The translations under genes and the position numbers were made by a program. DNA of 43,790 nucleotides from positions 1 through 43,790 of the forward strand of contig CAOKPI010000012.1 of the NCBI GenBank assembly GCA_948470605.1. Direction: 5' to 3'. The stretch is from an uncultured Clostridium sp. Its GTDB lineage: Bacteria > Bacillota > Clostridia > TANB77 > CAG-508. The notes under the pieces are model-generated. The model did not search any database, was not told where the DNA came from, and was given only the letters and a program-made list of their open reading frames with translations. Numbering within the stretch: position 1 is the first letter of the stretch; each line of letters starts with the position of its first letter. This document shows positions 25,944-33,513 of this stretch, one piece after another.

Positions 25944-26468
25944 TTATTTTATTCTTATAATATCTATATTGGGTTGTAGTAATTCGACTACTGTTTCCGA
26001 ATTATTTTTTATTCTTAAAATATCACCACTATCTGCTTTAATAATCACACCAAAACTCAAATTAACTGTTTGATATGCATTAGTAACTGTTTCACCAACA
26101 GTTGTACCATAGATAGTAGCATTATTATGCTCTAAATAAACTGATAATGTTGCTTCTTTTCCTGTTGATGGTGGCTCATAAATTGTAGTATTAAATTGAA
26201 TATAATAATTTCCATCTTGATTAACAATAAATTCTGCTGTTCCTTCTTCATGAGTTATTGCATTTTTTTCTACAATTCTATTGGTATCGAAAGTAATATA
26301 TTCTCTACTTTCTACCCTTTCTGGTGCATAATTAAAACTGTTTATGTGTGCATAATTATCATTTGACACTATTACCGTTAAAGTAACATTCCATATTAAT
26401 AAGAAAAGAATCAAACTAATTATAATTAAAAAATAACATTTATTACATTTATTTTTACAACAACACAA
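25944..26468 (-). CDS. Membrane-anchored C1q/BclA C-terminal-like protein
   Basis: About 174-177 aa. A Cys-rich head (CCCKNKCNKC) precedes one membrane helix (about residues 15-35), then an outside domain. VNQDGNYYIQFNTTIY, YLEHNNATIYGTTVGE and QTVNLSFGVIIKADSGDILR resemble the jelly-roll of C1q/TNF-like bacterial proteins such as the BclA C-terminal domain of spore exosporium. I use the TTG ending at 26468 because GGGGTGAG then sits as ribosome site; a GTG 9 bases upstream is the alternative. It is the only array gene without the palindromic leader. A role in trimeric surface display is a guess. Confidence 0.65.
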   Translation of the reverse strand: MCCCKNKCNKCYFLIIISLILFLLIWNVTLTVIVSNDNYAHINSFNYAPERVESREYITFDTNRIVEKNAITHEEGTAEFIVNQDGNYYIQFNTTIYEPPSTGKEATLSVYLEHNNATIYGTTVGETVTNAYQTVNLSFGVIIKADSGDILRIKNNSETVVELLQPNIDIIRIK

Positions 26469-26530
26469 TTTTCTCACCCCTATTATAGTATATGAGAAAG
26501 TTGTGATTTATCTACTCTTTTTCCATACTA

Positions 26531-26543
26531 AAACTTGTAATTT
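26531..26543 (-). repeat. Cassette leader palindrome, copy 5, with a vestigial ORF
   Basis: AAACTTGTAATTT, overlapping the end of the serine hydrolase remnant. It is followed by ATG and only three more codons (MEKE, stop), as if the gene once behind this leader had been deleted. Confidence 0.4.
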
Positions 26544-26676
26544 ATTTATCTAAATATTCTTGTATAAAATCTACTCTATCAAAAGAGTATATATTTTTAT
26601 TATCCTTATAACAAACTATCTGGCAAATATTAGGTTGCTGTTTTTCTACAATACTATGCAATTCTTCCTTGTTCAT
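26542..26676 (-). pseudogene. Serine hydrolase (beta-lactamase-related) N-terminal remnant
   Basis: 44 codons, MNKEELHSIVEKQQPNICQI then VCYKDNKNIYSF, resembling the first strands of class C beta-lactamase-related serine hydrolases. In those proteins a WNGYKKxDAxHVMSVTKS segment with the active Ser should follow. Here it diverges and stops. It has a GAGGGG ribosome site and an exact array leader at 26696-26707, so expression signals are intact but the enzyme is lost. Confidence 0.45.
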
Positions 26677-26695
26677 AAAATTACCCCTCGCTTTC

Positions 26696-26707
26696 AAATT
26701 GTAATTT
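26696..26707 (-). repeat. Cassette leader palindrome, copy 6
   Basis: An exact AAATTGTAATTT starting at the stop codon of the CPBP gene and 19 bases upstream of the serine hydrolase remnant. Confidence 0.6.
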
Positions 26708-27479
26708 ATCTCGCCCTTTTATTAAATGACTCACATTTTACAAAACAAATCATTATTATAAAAGTTGAAATAATGTAGAATATATATGGTAAAATATTCC
26801 CATTATAATAATCAGGATAAATCAGTAAGATACTAAACAAAAGATTTCCCATAAAGTGAAATATTGATGCAGGAATAACATTTTGTTTTGATTGATCTGT
26901 AAGCCAATAATATATATAACTATCAATAATACAACTAATAGTAAATAGAATGATTGGTGCTGATATTGTTCCCAACAAAAAGAAATGATAGTGCCATAAA
27001 CTCCAAATTATTCCTATAAGCAATGGAACAAACTTTTTATCTAGTGTTTTATTTAAGTTTTCTTGTAAAAATCCTCTCCAGCCAAGTTCTTCAGCAATTA
27101 AAGCCCATAATAATATAACAATCTTCTTTGCACTAATACTTGTGTTTAAAATAGAAATATTTATAAAAATCGCACAACATATATAAGTCAATAATCCTAT
27201 TATTAGTGGTAATGCAAATGCAAATAGTATATATTTTACTTTTTTATTTTTCACATAACTTCTTTTCAAAAAAGACAGAGTTTCTTTTTTACCATATAAT
27301 ATATTGATAACCAATATTGCCGAAATTGATGGCGTAATTGCCTCAAATCCGTAAATAATGAAATATGGAATCTCTTTTTGGAAAAATGGAATAAACTTTA
27401 TCAAAATCAAACTAATTAGAGGCAAAGTAAACGAAAATATTAAAAATATTTTTATCCCTTTATTATATTCTTTTTCCAT
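26706..27479 (-). CDS. CPBP family intramembrane metalloprotease
   Basis: 257 aa, about eight membrane helices. Motifs: LIAEELGWRGFLQ (EExxxR), IWSLWHYHFFL (the WxxxH pattern) and HFMGNLLF (HxxxN). The EELGWRG variant with TISCIIDSYIYYWL is the subtype often annotated as CAAX amino-terminal protease. The substrate is unknown. The start is very well supported by AGGAGG 5 bases upstream. It is the first gene of the array, with promoter P2 and an adjoining 30 bp palindrome. Confidence 0.9.
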   Translation of the reverse strand: MEKEYNKGIKIFLIFSFTLPLISLILIKFIPFFQKEIPYFIIYGFEAITPSISAILVINILYGKKETLSFLKRSYVKNKKVKYILFAFALPLIIGLLTYICCAIFINISILNTSISAKKIVILLWALIAEELGWRGFLQENLNKTLDKKFVPLLIGIIWSLWHYHFFLLGTISAPIILFTISCIIDSYIYYWLTDQSKQNVIPASIFHFMGNLLFSILLIYPDYYNGNILPYIFYIISTFIIMICFVKCESFNKRAR

Positions 27480-27513
27480 ATTACCTCCTCTACAAATTGC
27501 TATCTTGGTTTCG

Positions 27514-27543
27514 ATTATATCACAAAGGACAATAATTTTCCAA
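27514..27543 (-). promoter_or_regulatory. Promoter module P2 (repeat of the one at 25840)
   Basis: Minus strand TTGGAA, 18 bases, TATAAT. From TTGTCC through GTAGAGG it is nearly identical to P1. The variant leader AAATTGCTATC lies at 27494-27504. Confidence 0.7.
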
Positions 27544-27567
27544 ATAATTATTAATAATTATTTGGAA
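27538..27567 (-). promoter_or_regulatory. 30 bp perfect palindrome over the -35 box of P2
   Basis: The two 15-base halves are exact reverse complements (left half TTCCAAATAATTATT). It includes the -35 hexamer, so a dimeric repressor could block the promoter. A second short palindrome, ATTGTCGACAAT, lies at 27573-27584. No regulator gene is adjacent. Confidence 0.5.
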
Positions 27568-27590
27568 TACTTATTGTCGACAATTTTTAA

Positions 27591-27623
27591 TAAAGTAGAT
27601 AAGCAATGTATTTGTCTACTTTA
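27591..27623 (-). terminator. Stem-loop 3' of the DUF6020 gene
   Basis: TAAAGTAGATAA and TTGTCTACTTTA pair with one mismatch around a 9-base loop. The U-run is poor, so it is a weak terminator. The rest of 27624-27751 shows only AT-rich sequence. Confidence 0.4.
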
Positions 27624-27751
27624 CTGGGATTTTTTTATTGGGATTTTTAAGTAAAAAAATTTTTATAAAACTAGATTAAAATTCTCATGACTAATAAAAC
27701 ACTTGCATATTTTTCCAGTATTTTACTTTTTATATTTCATACAATATAAAA

Positions 27752-29605
27752 TTACTTTTGATTTTTGGACTTAAACATCCAACCTACAACAAAAGGTAAC
27801 GTCAACATGATAGGTTGCATATATCTCACAAAAGCATTAACAGGAGAAGCCATACACACTAACACAATTACAAACAATGGTACCAAAATAACCATTTCTC
27901 TTTTTCTCTTAACATACCATAGCATCAAAGTAACAACAATTAATATCCACGTATAGAAACCACAACTAAAAAGTAGCCCTATCATAGGCATATTTCTTAA
28001 AGCATATATTCCTAACTCTATTCTATTTCTATGAAACTCCCTATCTGGTAAAAAATGAACATCAAAATGGCTGATATTAATACTATCTGGTGCATCTATG
28101 GTAAATTGTGCCAAACCATCCTTGTTTTCTTTTCTATCTGGATAAAAATAGCCATAGGTAGCATTCATGGTTGCCTGAACATAAACATCTGGATGTTTCA
28201 AAAACATCTTTCCCCACATCAAGAAATAATCTTTTAAATCTTCGTTCGTTGCTGTTTCTTGCTTATACCTTGCTTTTACGTAATCAATCGTTTCTGGATT
28301 ATAATTCTCTTTAATATCCTTTATCGCTACCAATTTACTAATAGTATACTGCTCTTCTTTAGTCAATTGATACTCACTCACATATCTTGCTGTTTGTTGT
28401 AAAGGAACGGCAAGTGCTTCTTTAATACTTCCCTTTGTTATGTGATTCGTTTCCATATATATTTGGGTAAAAATAAAGCTGAAAGCAATTGCTAAAAAAG
28501 TACCTGCTATTATTTTTATTCTCTCCCATCTTCTCACAGCCATAGCCAAAAAAGGAAACGAAAATAACAAAATAAAAACGCCATTATTTCTAAATAAATA
28601 AACAAAAATCATGGATAATACATAAGCTATCCATTGCTTTATTTCTAACTTTCCTTTTTGCACAATAAATTTCATACTTAAAATAAGGTATAAAAGCAAT
28701 GCCATAGAAAAATAGACATCTTTCACTTCTGTATAAAAATGAATGGGCCATATCGGAAAAAACGCAAAAAAAGAAAACAAACCATATTTCATTTTCTTAC
28801 TTTGTGTAATTTGATTGATATAATGAATCGAATAGCTTAATAAAAAAGCTCCCAAAATAATTTGAAACATATTATTTAGAAATAATCCTAGATTGTCATT
28901 TGATAAATAAAAAGAACCTATTTTCATAAATGTTCCAAAAATAATGGTAGGTAAAATAGGATGATGTGTTGTCCAATTTATCTTTCCTAGATATTGTTCT
29001 ATTTCAAATAAAGAATCCATATTCATGGTTCCTGGATAAAAAATGATAATATAGGGTAACCAACAAACAAGAAAACCTATCATATAAAATAAAATAGACC
29101 TACTATTTTTAGCTTTACCTTTGTCCCAATATTTTTTTTCTTTTTTCTCTTGCTTATCTAATTTATTTTTTGCCCATATCATAAGAAAAATTAAAATATA
29201 TTTAAACAATAAGAAATATCCTATATAATTAATGGTTGAAATAAATAACTGAAAGGGATTGCCATATACTAAATCCCAATTATTAAGATGGAGAAAACTA
29301 TTGCCAAATACTATAAAAAAGCCAAAAACGAGTCCTCCTATACCAGTTACTATCTCTAATCTTTGGTCTACATGATTGTTTTCTTTTTTAATATGATAAT
29401 AAAAATACGCAACTAACAAAAATAAAATAGCAGAATTGACACCATATGCTTTTTCATAATTTAATCCAAACTTAACAATATGAATAGTAAAAAAATCGTT
29501 TGTATCTATAATGGCTAAAGCTTCTTCATCTGTTATCATTTCATTGGCAGTCGAAAATGCTAGTAGTGTAAAAAAAGCATATATAACACAAATTACTTTT
29601 TTCAT
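27752..29605 (-). CDS. DUF6020-like polytopic membrane protein
   Basis: About 617 aa with a dozen or more membrane helices and a large extracytoplasmic C-terminal loop. The region FYPGTMNMDSLFEIEQYLG with THHPILPTIIFGTF, and RNNGVFILLF, matches what I know of DUF6020 membrane proteins in polysaccharide loci. They resemble GT-C glycosyltransferases that use lipid-linked sugars outside the membrane, though no activity is proved here. I place the start at MKKVICVIY (29605) because the longer frame begins inside a strong terminator hairpin. The ribosome site is then rather distant (AAGGAAA). It belongs to the surface polymer cluster but is transcriptionally separate from it. Confidence 0.75.
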   Translation of the reverse strand: MKKVICVIYAFFTLLAFSTANEMITDEEALAIIDTNDFFTIHIVKFGLNYEKAYGVNSAILFLLVAYFYYHIKKENNHVDQRLEIVTGIGGLVFGFFIVFGNSFLHLNNWDLVYGNPFQLFISTINYIGYFLLFKYILIFLMIWAKNKLDKQEKKEKKYWDKGKAKNSRSILFYMIGFLVCWLPYIIIFYPGTMNMDSLFEIEQYLGKINWTTHHPILPTIIFGTFMKIGSFYLSNDNLGLFLNNMFQIILGAFLLSYSIHYINQITQSKKMKYGLFSFFAFFPIWPIHFYTEVKDVYFSMALLLYLILSMKFIVQKGKLEIKQWIAYVLSMIFVYLFRNNGVFILLFSFPFLAMAVRRWERIKIIAGTFLAIAFSFIFTQIYMETNHITKGSIKEALAVPLQQTARYVSEYQLTKEEQYTISKLVAIKDIKENYNPETIDYVKARYKQETATNEDLKDYFLMWGKMFLKHPDVYVQATMNATYGYFYPDRKENKDGLAQFTIDAPDSINISHFDVHFLPDREFHRNRIELGIYALRNMPMIGLLFSCGFYTWILIVVTLMLWYVKRKREMVILVPLFVIVLVCMASPVNAFVRYMQPIMLTLPFVVGWMFKSKNQK

Positions 29606-29664
29606 GGTTTTTATGCTGTTTCCTTTCTTGTCTTTACTTTTTCTTCCTTTAGTATATGCACAGC

Positions 29665-29703
29665 AAAAAAGAAATAGAACTTCTAACATTCTATTTCTTT
29701 TTT
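29665..29703 (-). terminator. Strong bidirectional terminator
   Basis: AAAAAAGAAATAGAA and TTCTATTTCTTTTTT form a perfect 15 bp stem with a 9-base loop and a T-run. It ends the long polysaccharide export operon coming from the right. Confidence 0.85.
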
Positions 29704-29732
29704 GAAAAATAATTTAATTAAAAATGCAATCT

Positions 29733-29765
29733 ATTATTTTTTCAATACTGCGTAAGCGACCAAAC
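29733..29765 (-). repeat. Partial copy of foldback element B
   Basis: A 33-base stretch matching 41185-41217 at 30 positions, with the core AAGCGACCAAAC. It begins directly after the stop codon of the membrane protein gene. Only this internal part of element B is present, without the long arms. Confidence 0.6.
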
Positions 29766-29766
29766 A

Positions 29767-31680
29767 CTATATTATACTATATATTTTATATTCCTTATAC
29801 TCATATATTTTTTCAAACGTAATATCTTCTGTATTAAATTCTTCCAATTCATTCACGGTAAATACATATTTTACATTCATGTCTTTTAATTCTTCTGGTA
29901 ATAAATACACTCGAAAAGCATCTACACTAACAAATTCAAACTTTTCTGTATAATCTTGTTCCTCTTTCCTAATTTGTATACCAATATGAGCATATCTATT
30001 ATATACATCTTCATATTCATTCTCTTTATCTATCTGTTGCCAACGTTCTTTATTCGGATAGGTATTGGTAAAATTAACAGCTGGTACACCTGCCATTAAA
30101 ATATAATTTGTGGTAGGAAAATCCAAACCTTCTGTAATCCATTTTCCATTTTCTTTGGCATTAATTTCTTGTACTTGTTTTATGATATCACTTTCATAAA
30201 CTATGTCCACACCTGTTCTAACTGGATTAACGGTAAGTCCTGCCATTATCATCACAAATAGGACACCATAAGTTAATAACTGCTTGGCATATTTTGCTTG
30301 GTAACGCAAAGCAAAATAAAACAAATATAAACACATAATTCCCATCGCTATACACATCTTAAATGTAATATAATCCTTATTCCATCTCTTACATAAATCC
30401 ACCAATATGAAAGTAATCATAACAGATAGTATAACAGCAGTTTTTCTACGAACTGTTTTTTTTCTAATGGATAACGTCCTTAATAAAATTAAAATATCAA
30501 TAAAGCCTATCGCCAAAATGGTTCTTTTCGCTTGTGCTTTACTAAGTAAGGTCAATTTAGCAAGAATTTCTGGAAAGCCAACAAAACAATAGATGGATAA
30601 AAACACATAAGCAATCATTAGACCTATTAATAAAATATCTTTTTTCTTTTCTTTTAGCAAAGTATGTCCTGCTAACAGAATCCCAATTGGAAATAACCCA
30701 AACATGACAGCACTTTCACAGGTATTCGTAGCTAATCCATTTTCTTTAAAACTTAAAAATGGATTCATAACATAACTTAGATATCGATTTAGGACGCCAC
30801 CTCCCGTTTCTGCTCTAGCTCCTGGATATGCTGTATTCATAACAGTTTTAATGGTATCCATGGATTGTGAAAAAATATATCCCATACAACCACAAAAAAC
30901 AAGAACTGCTATCATAATAGAAATAATATCTTTACCATTGATTTTACAATTTTTTCTATTTTCTACGATTACCCAAATTGCTATTGCTAGAAATACATAA
31001 GCCATTGGAATTTGCCAAGCAGGATACATGACCATGATATAGCCTCCTGCACATATGACCAATCCCAGTAAATATAGGCATCTCTTTTTTAAATTTTCCG
31101 TATTCATATATTGATGTAATAATAAAATTGCCAATTCCCCAAATACAAATATTTCTACAATTCCATTAATAGCAAACCACCATTGCACAATCGGTGCTAA
31201 GGTAATCATGGTAGCTCCTACAAAAGAAAGCAATTTATTCTTTTTGGTTAGCAACATCAAGAATTCAAAAGTAACCATAAACAAGGCTATCCATCTTCCA
31301 CACCAAAAAAATGATAGACCTTTTGCCATTCCTAGAAATAAGAAACCAATTTGAAATGGTCGAAATATTTGCATGATATTTAAAACTGGTAATCCATAAA
31401 CCATAAATACATCTGTCTTATCTGCTCTTATGATATCACTAAAATAATGGAAACCATCAAAAAACTGTGAAAATGTCATAGGCGTTAAAACAGCCCATTC
31501 GTCTGTTCGAATCATTCTAGACTTTCCCAAAATAACGCCATCTTCTACCCCATCTATGGGAATAAAATCTTGCCAAGCCCCAATCGATGAACCACTAATT
31601 TCAAAGATAACACATAAAAGAAAAACAATAACTGCAATATAATAACGATATTGATAAATTTTTCCCATTACATTCTCCAA
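29767..31680 (-). CDS. Large polytopic membrane protein (YfhO/GT-C-like)
   Basis: 633-637 aa. About twelve membrane helices, then a soluble extracytoplasmic C-terminal domain of about 120 aa. An early loop contains DGVILGKSRMIRTDEWAVLT, and SRMIRTDEW is typical of a YfhO/DUF7657-type group of membrane proteins that are candidate GT-C glycosyltransferases decorating wall polymers. Catalysis is not shown. The start may be TTG at 31680 (GGAGGAG 8 bases upstream) or the ATG four codons later. It is 21 bp downstream of the double glycosyltransferase gene, the last gene of that operon. Confidence 0.72.
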   Translation of the reverse strand: MENVMGKIYQYRYYIAVIVFLLCVIFEISGSSIGAWQDFIPIDGVEDGVILGKSRMIRTDEWAVLTPMTFSQFFDGFHYFSDIIRADKTDVFMVYGLPVLNIMQIFRPFQIGFLFLGMAKGLSFFWCGRWIALFMVTFEFLMLLTKKNKLLSFVGATMITLAPIVQWWFAINGIVEIFVFGELAILLLHQYMNTENLKKRCLYLLGLVICAGGYIMVMYPAWQIPMAYVFLAIAIWVIVENRKNCKINGKDIISIMIAVLVFCGCMGYIFSQSMDTIKTVMNTAYPGARAETGGGVLNRYLSYVMNPFLSFKENGLATNTCESAVMFGLFPIGILLAGHTLLKEKKKDILLIGLMIAYVFLSIYCFVGFPEILAKLTLLSKAQAKRTILAIGFIDILILLRTLSIRKKTVRRKTAVILSVMITFILVDLCKRWNKDYITFKMCIAMGIMCLYLFYFALRYQAKYAKQLLTYGVLFVMIMAGLTVNPVRTGVDIVYESDIIKQVQEINAKENGKWITEGLDFPTTNYILMAGVPAVNFTNTYPNKERWQQIDKENEYEDVYNRYAHIGIQIRKEEQDYTEKFEFVSVDAFRVYLLPEELKDMNVKYVFTVNELEEFNTEDITFEKIYEYKEYKIYSII

Positions 31681-31701
31681 TTACTTCTCCTCCTATGCTT
31701 T

Positions 31702-33513
31702 TTATATTTTTATATCATATTGTGCTGTGGTTTTACTTAAATTCACATTATAATAAGGGTCTCCCTTTTCCAAAACCTCTTTCCATTTTTCTCGAAAGCG
31801 ATTACTTTCCCTCTCAAATCTTTCCTTCTTCTCAGGTGTATCTTCATATCCCCTTGTCTTAGATTCATAATGCATTAATTCAATATAAGGATTATAAATA
31901 ACTTTGTATCCCTTTTCTCTTATTTTCAAGCAGAAATCAACATCATTAAAAGCCACTTTAAAATCTTCCTCATCCATATAGCCAATTTCTTCATAAATAC
32001 TTCTTCTAGCAAATAGACAAGCACCTGTCACAGCACTCATATTTTGAATTAAACAATCTTTTCCAAAATAAGCATGAATACCATATGGTAATCCTGTTAA
32101 CATATTAGCTGCTAAATTACCAATTCCTACTACAATTCCTGCATGTTGAATCGATTTATCTTCATAATACAATCTTGCTCCAACTGCTCCCACATCTTCT
32201 CTTTGTGCAAATCCGATAAATTTCTCCAACCAATTAGCTGTCATAATTTCTGTATCACTATTTAATTGCAATATATAATCAGCCTCTGAATTTTTTACAC
32301 CAAAATTAATAATCTTAGAATAGTTAAATCCTTTTTCTGGATAAGTGATTACTTTTATTTTATCATTTTTTTGAATAGTCTCATAATATTCAAATGTTTT
32401 ACTTTCTTGACTATTATTTTCTATAATAAGTATTTCATAATTTTCATATGTAGTTATTTTCAAAATAGATTGAATACAATCTTTTAGTAAGTTAATACTA
32501 TCTTTATTGGGAATTAAAATCGATACCTTAGGATTGCCTTCTACTTCATATTGCACCTCGTAAATTCCTTTTATGTCTCCACCATGACTTACTTTTGCCT
32601 TTAGCCCTTGTCTTTGTAAATGGTCTTCAATTACCTTAATACCAGCTTCATAGGCATATGGCTTGGCATCTGATACCATCGCTGTAGAATCGGGATGAAT
32701 TCTCCAATGATACAATACTTTTGGTATATGGACAATATGATTCGTATTTTCGGTTGCTCTTATGATAATATCAAAATCTTGTGCCCCATTGTATTCTTCT
32801 CTAAAACCACCTAACTTGTCCATTAATTCTTTTTTGAATACAGACAAATGGGTAATATAATTATTAGCTCTTAATGTATCGATTGAAAAATCAGGTTTAA
32901 AATAAGGGTCTTTTCGGTTTTCTTTTTCCCCTTCAATTTTATCTTCGTCAGTATAAATAAATTCTACCTCTGGATTCTCATTGATGCATTTTACAATTTC
33001 ATATAAACAAAATACTGGCAATAAATCATCATGGTCTAATAAAGCAATAAAATCTCCTGTTGCTAATTTTAATGCTTCATTGGTATTGCCGGAAATACCT
33101 TGATTTTTATTCAAAAATTTATATTTGATTCTGTTATCCTTTTCTAATATTTTCTTTAAATCTTTATTTTCTTCTGGGCTACCATCTGCTAAGCATAATT
33201 CCCAGTTGGAATACGTTTGTTCAATTAAGCAATCTACCAATTCTTCAAAAAATCGTAGTGGTGTGTTATACATAGGAACAACCAAACTAATCTTAGGATT
33301 TATTTTAAATTGTTTTTTTCTTTGTTCTTCTAATTCTTTTTCATATGGTTCATTTTTTTCTCTCCATAGTTGATAAGCCTCTTTTGTATCAGCACAAGTA
33401 TTTTTATTCGTTATTTTATGCCATATTTTTAAAATTACTTTTTGAATGGTTTTTATGATTCCATATTTTTTTACATAAAATTTTACTTGATTATATCTAT
33501 GTTGTATATTCAT
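31702..33513 (-). CDS. Two-domain family 2 glycosyltransferase
   Basis: 603 aa with two GT-A modules in tandem. The first (about residues 70-310) has ISLVVPMYNTP, ADGSPEE, LLDHDDLLP and YTDEDKIEG. The second (about 325-560) has VSILIPNKDS, ENNSQES, LQLNSDTEI and NDVDFCLKIREKGY. This layout is found in rhamnan/O-antigen enzymes and suggests one polypeptide adding two sugars or a repeating unit to a lipid-linked chain at the cytoplasmic face. The ATG overlaps the stop of the methyltransferase-kinase gene (ATGA), so the two are translationally coupled. It carries the same WR/KEKNEPYEKELEEQRKK-type N-terminal coil as related enzymes. Confidence 0.88.
   Translation of the reverse strand: MNIQHRYNQVKFYVKKYGIIKTIQKVILKIWHKITNKNTCADTKEAYQLWREKNEPYEKELEEQRKKQFKINPKISLVVPMYNTPLRFFEELVDCLIEQTYSNWELCLADGSPEENKDLKKILEKDNRIKYKFLNKNQGISGNTNEALKLATGDFIALLDHDDLLPVFCLYEIVKCINENPEVEFIYTDEDKIEGEKENRKDPYFKPDFSIDTLRANNYITHLSVFKKELMDKLGGFREEYNGAQDFDIIIRATENTNHIVHIPKVLYHWRIHPDSTAMVSDAKPYAYEAGIKVIEDHLQRQGLKAKVSHGGDIKGIYEVQYEVEGNPKVSILIPNKDSINLLKDCIQSILKITTYENYEILIIENNSQESKTFEYYETIQKNDKIKVITYPEKGFNYSKIINFGVKNSEADYILQLNSDTEIMTANWLEKFIGFAQREDVGAVGARLYYEDKSIQHAGIVVGIGNLAANMLTGLPYGIHAYFGKDCLIQNMSAVTGACLFARRSIYEEIGYMDEEDFKVAFNDVDFCLKIREKGYKVIYNPYIELMHYESKTRGYEDTPEKKERFERESNRFREKWKEVLEKGDPYYNVNLSKTTAQYDIKI

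Noticed and set aside
27752..29689. Longer start for the DUF6020-like protein (MLEVLFLF...)
   Set aside because: That start lies in the loop of a perfect 15 bp terminator hairpin and has no ribosome site.
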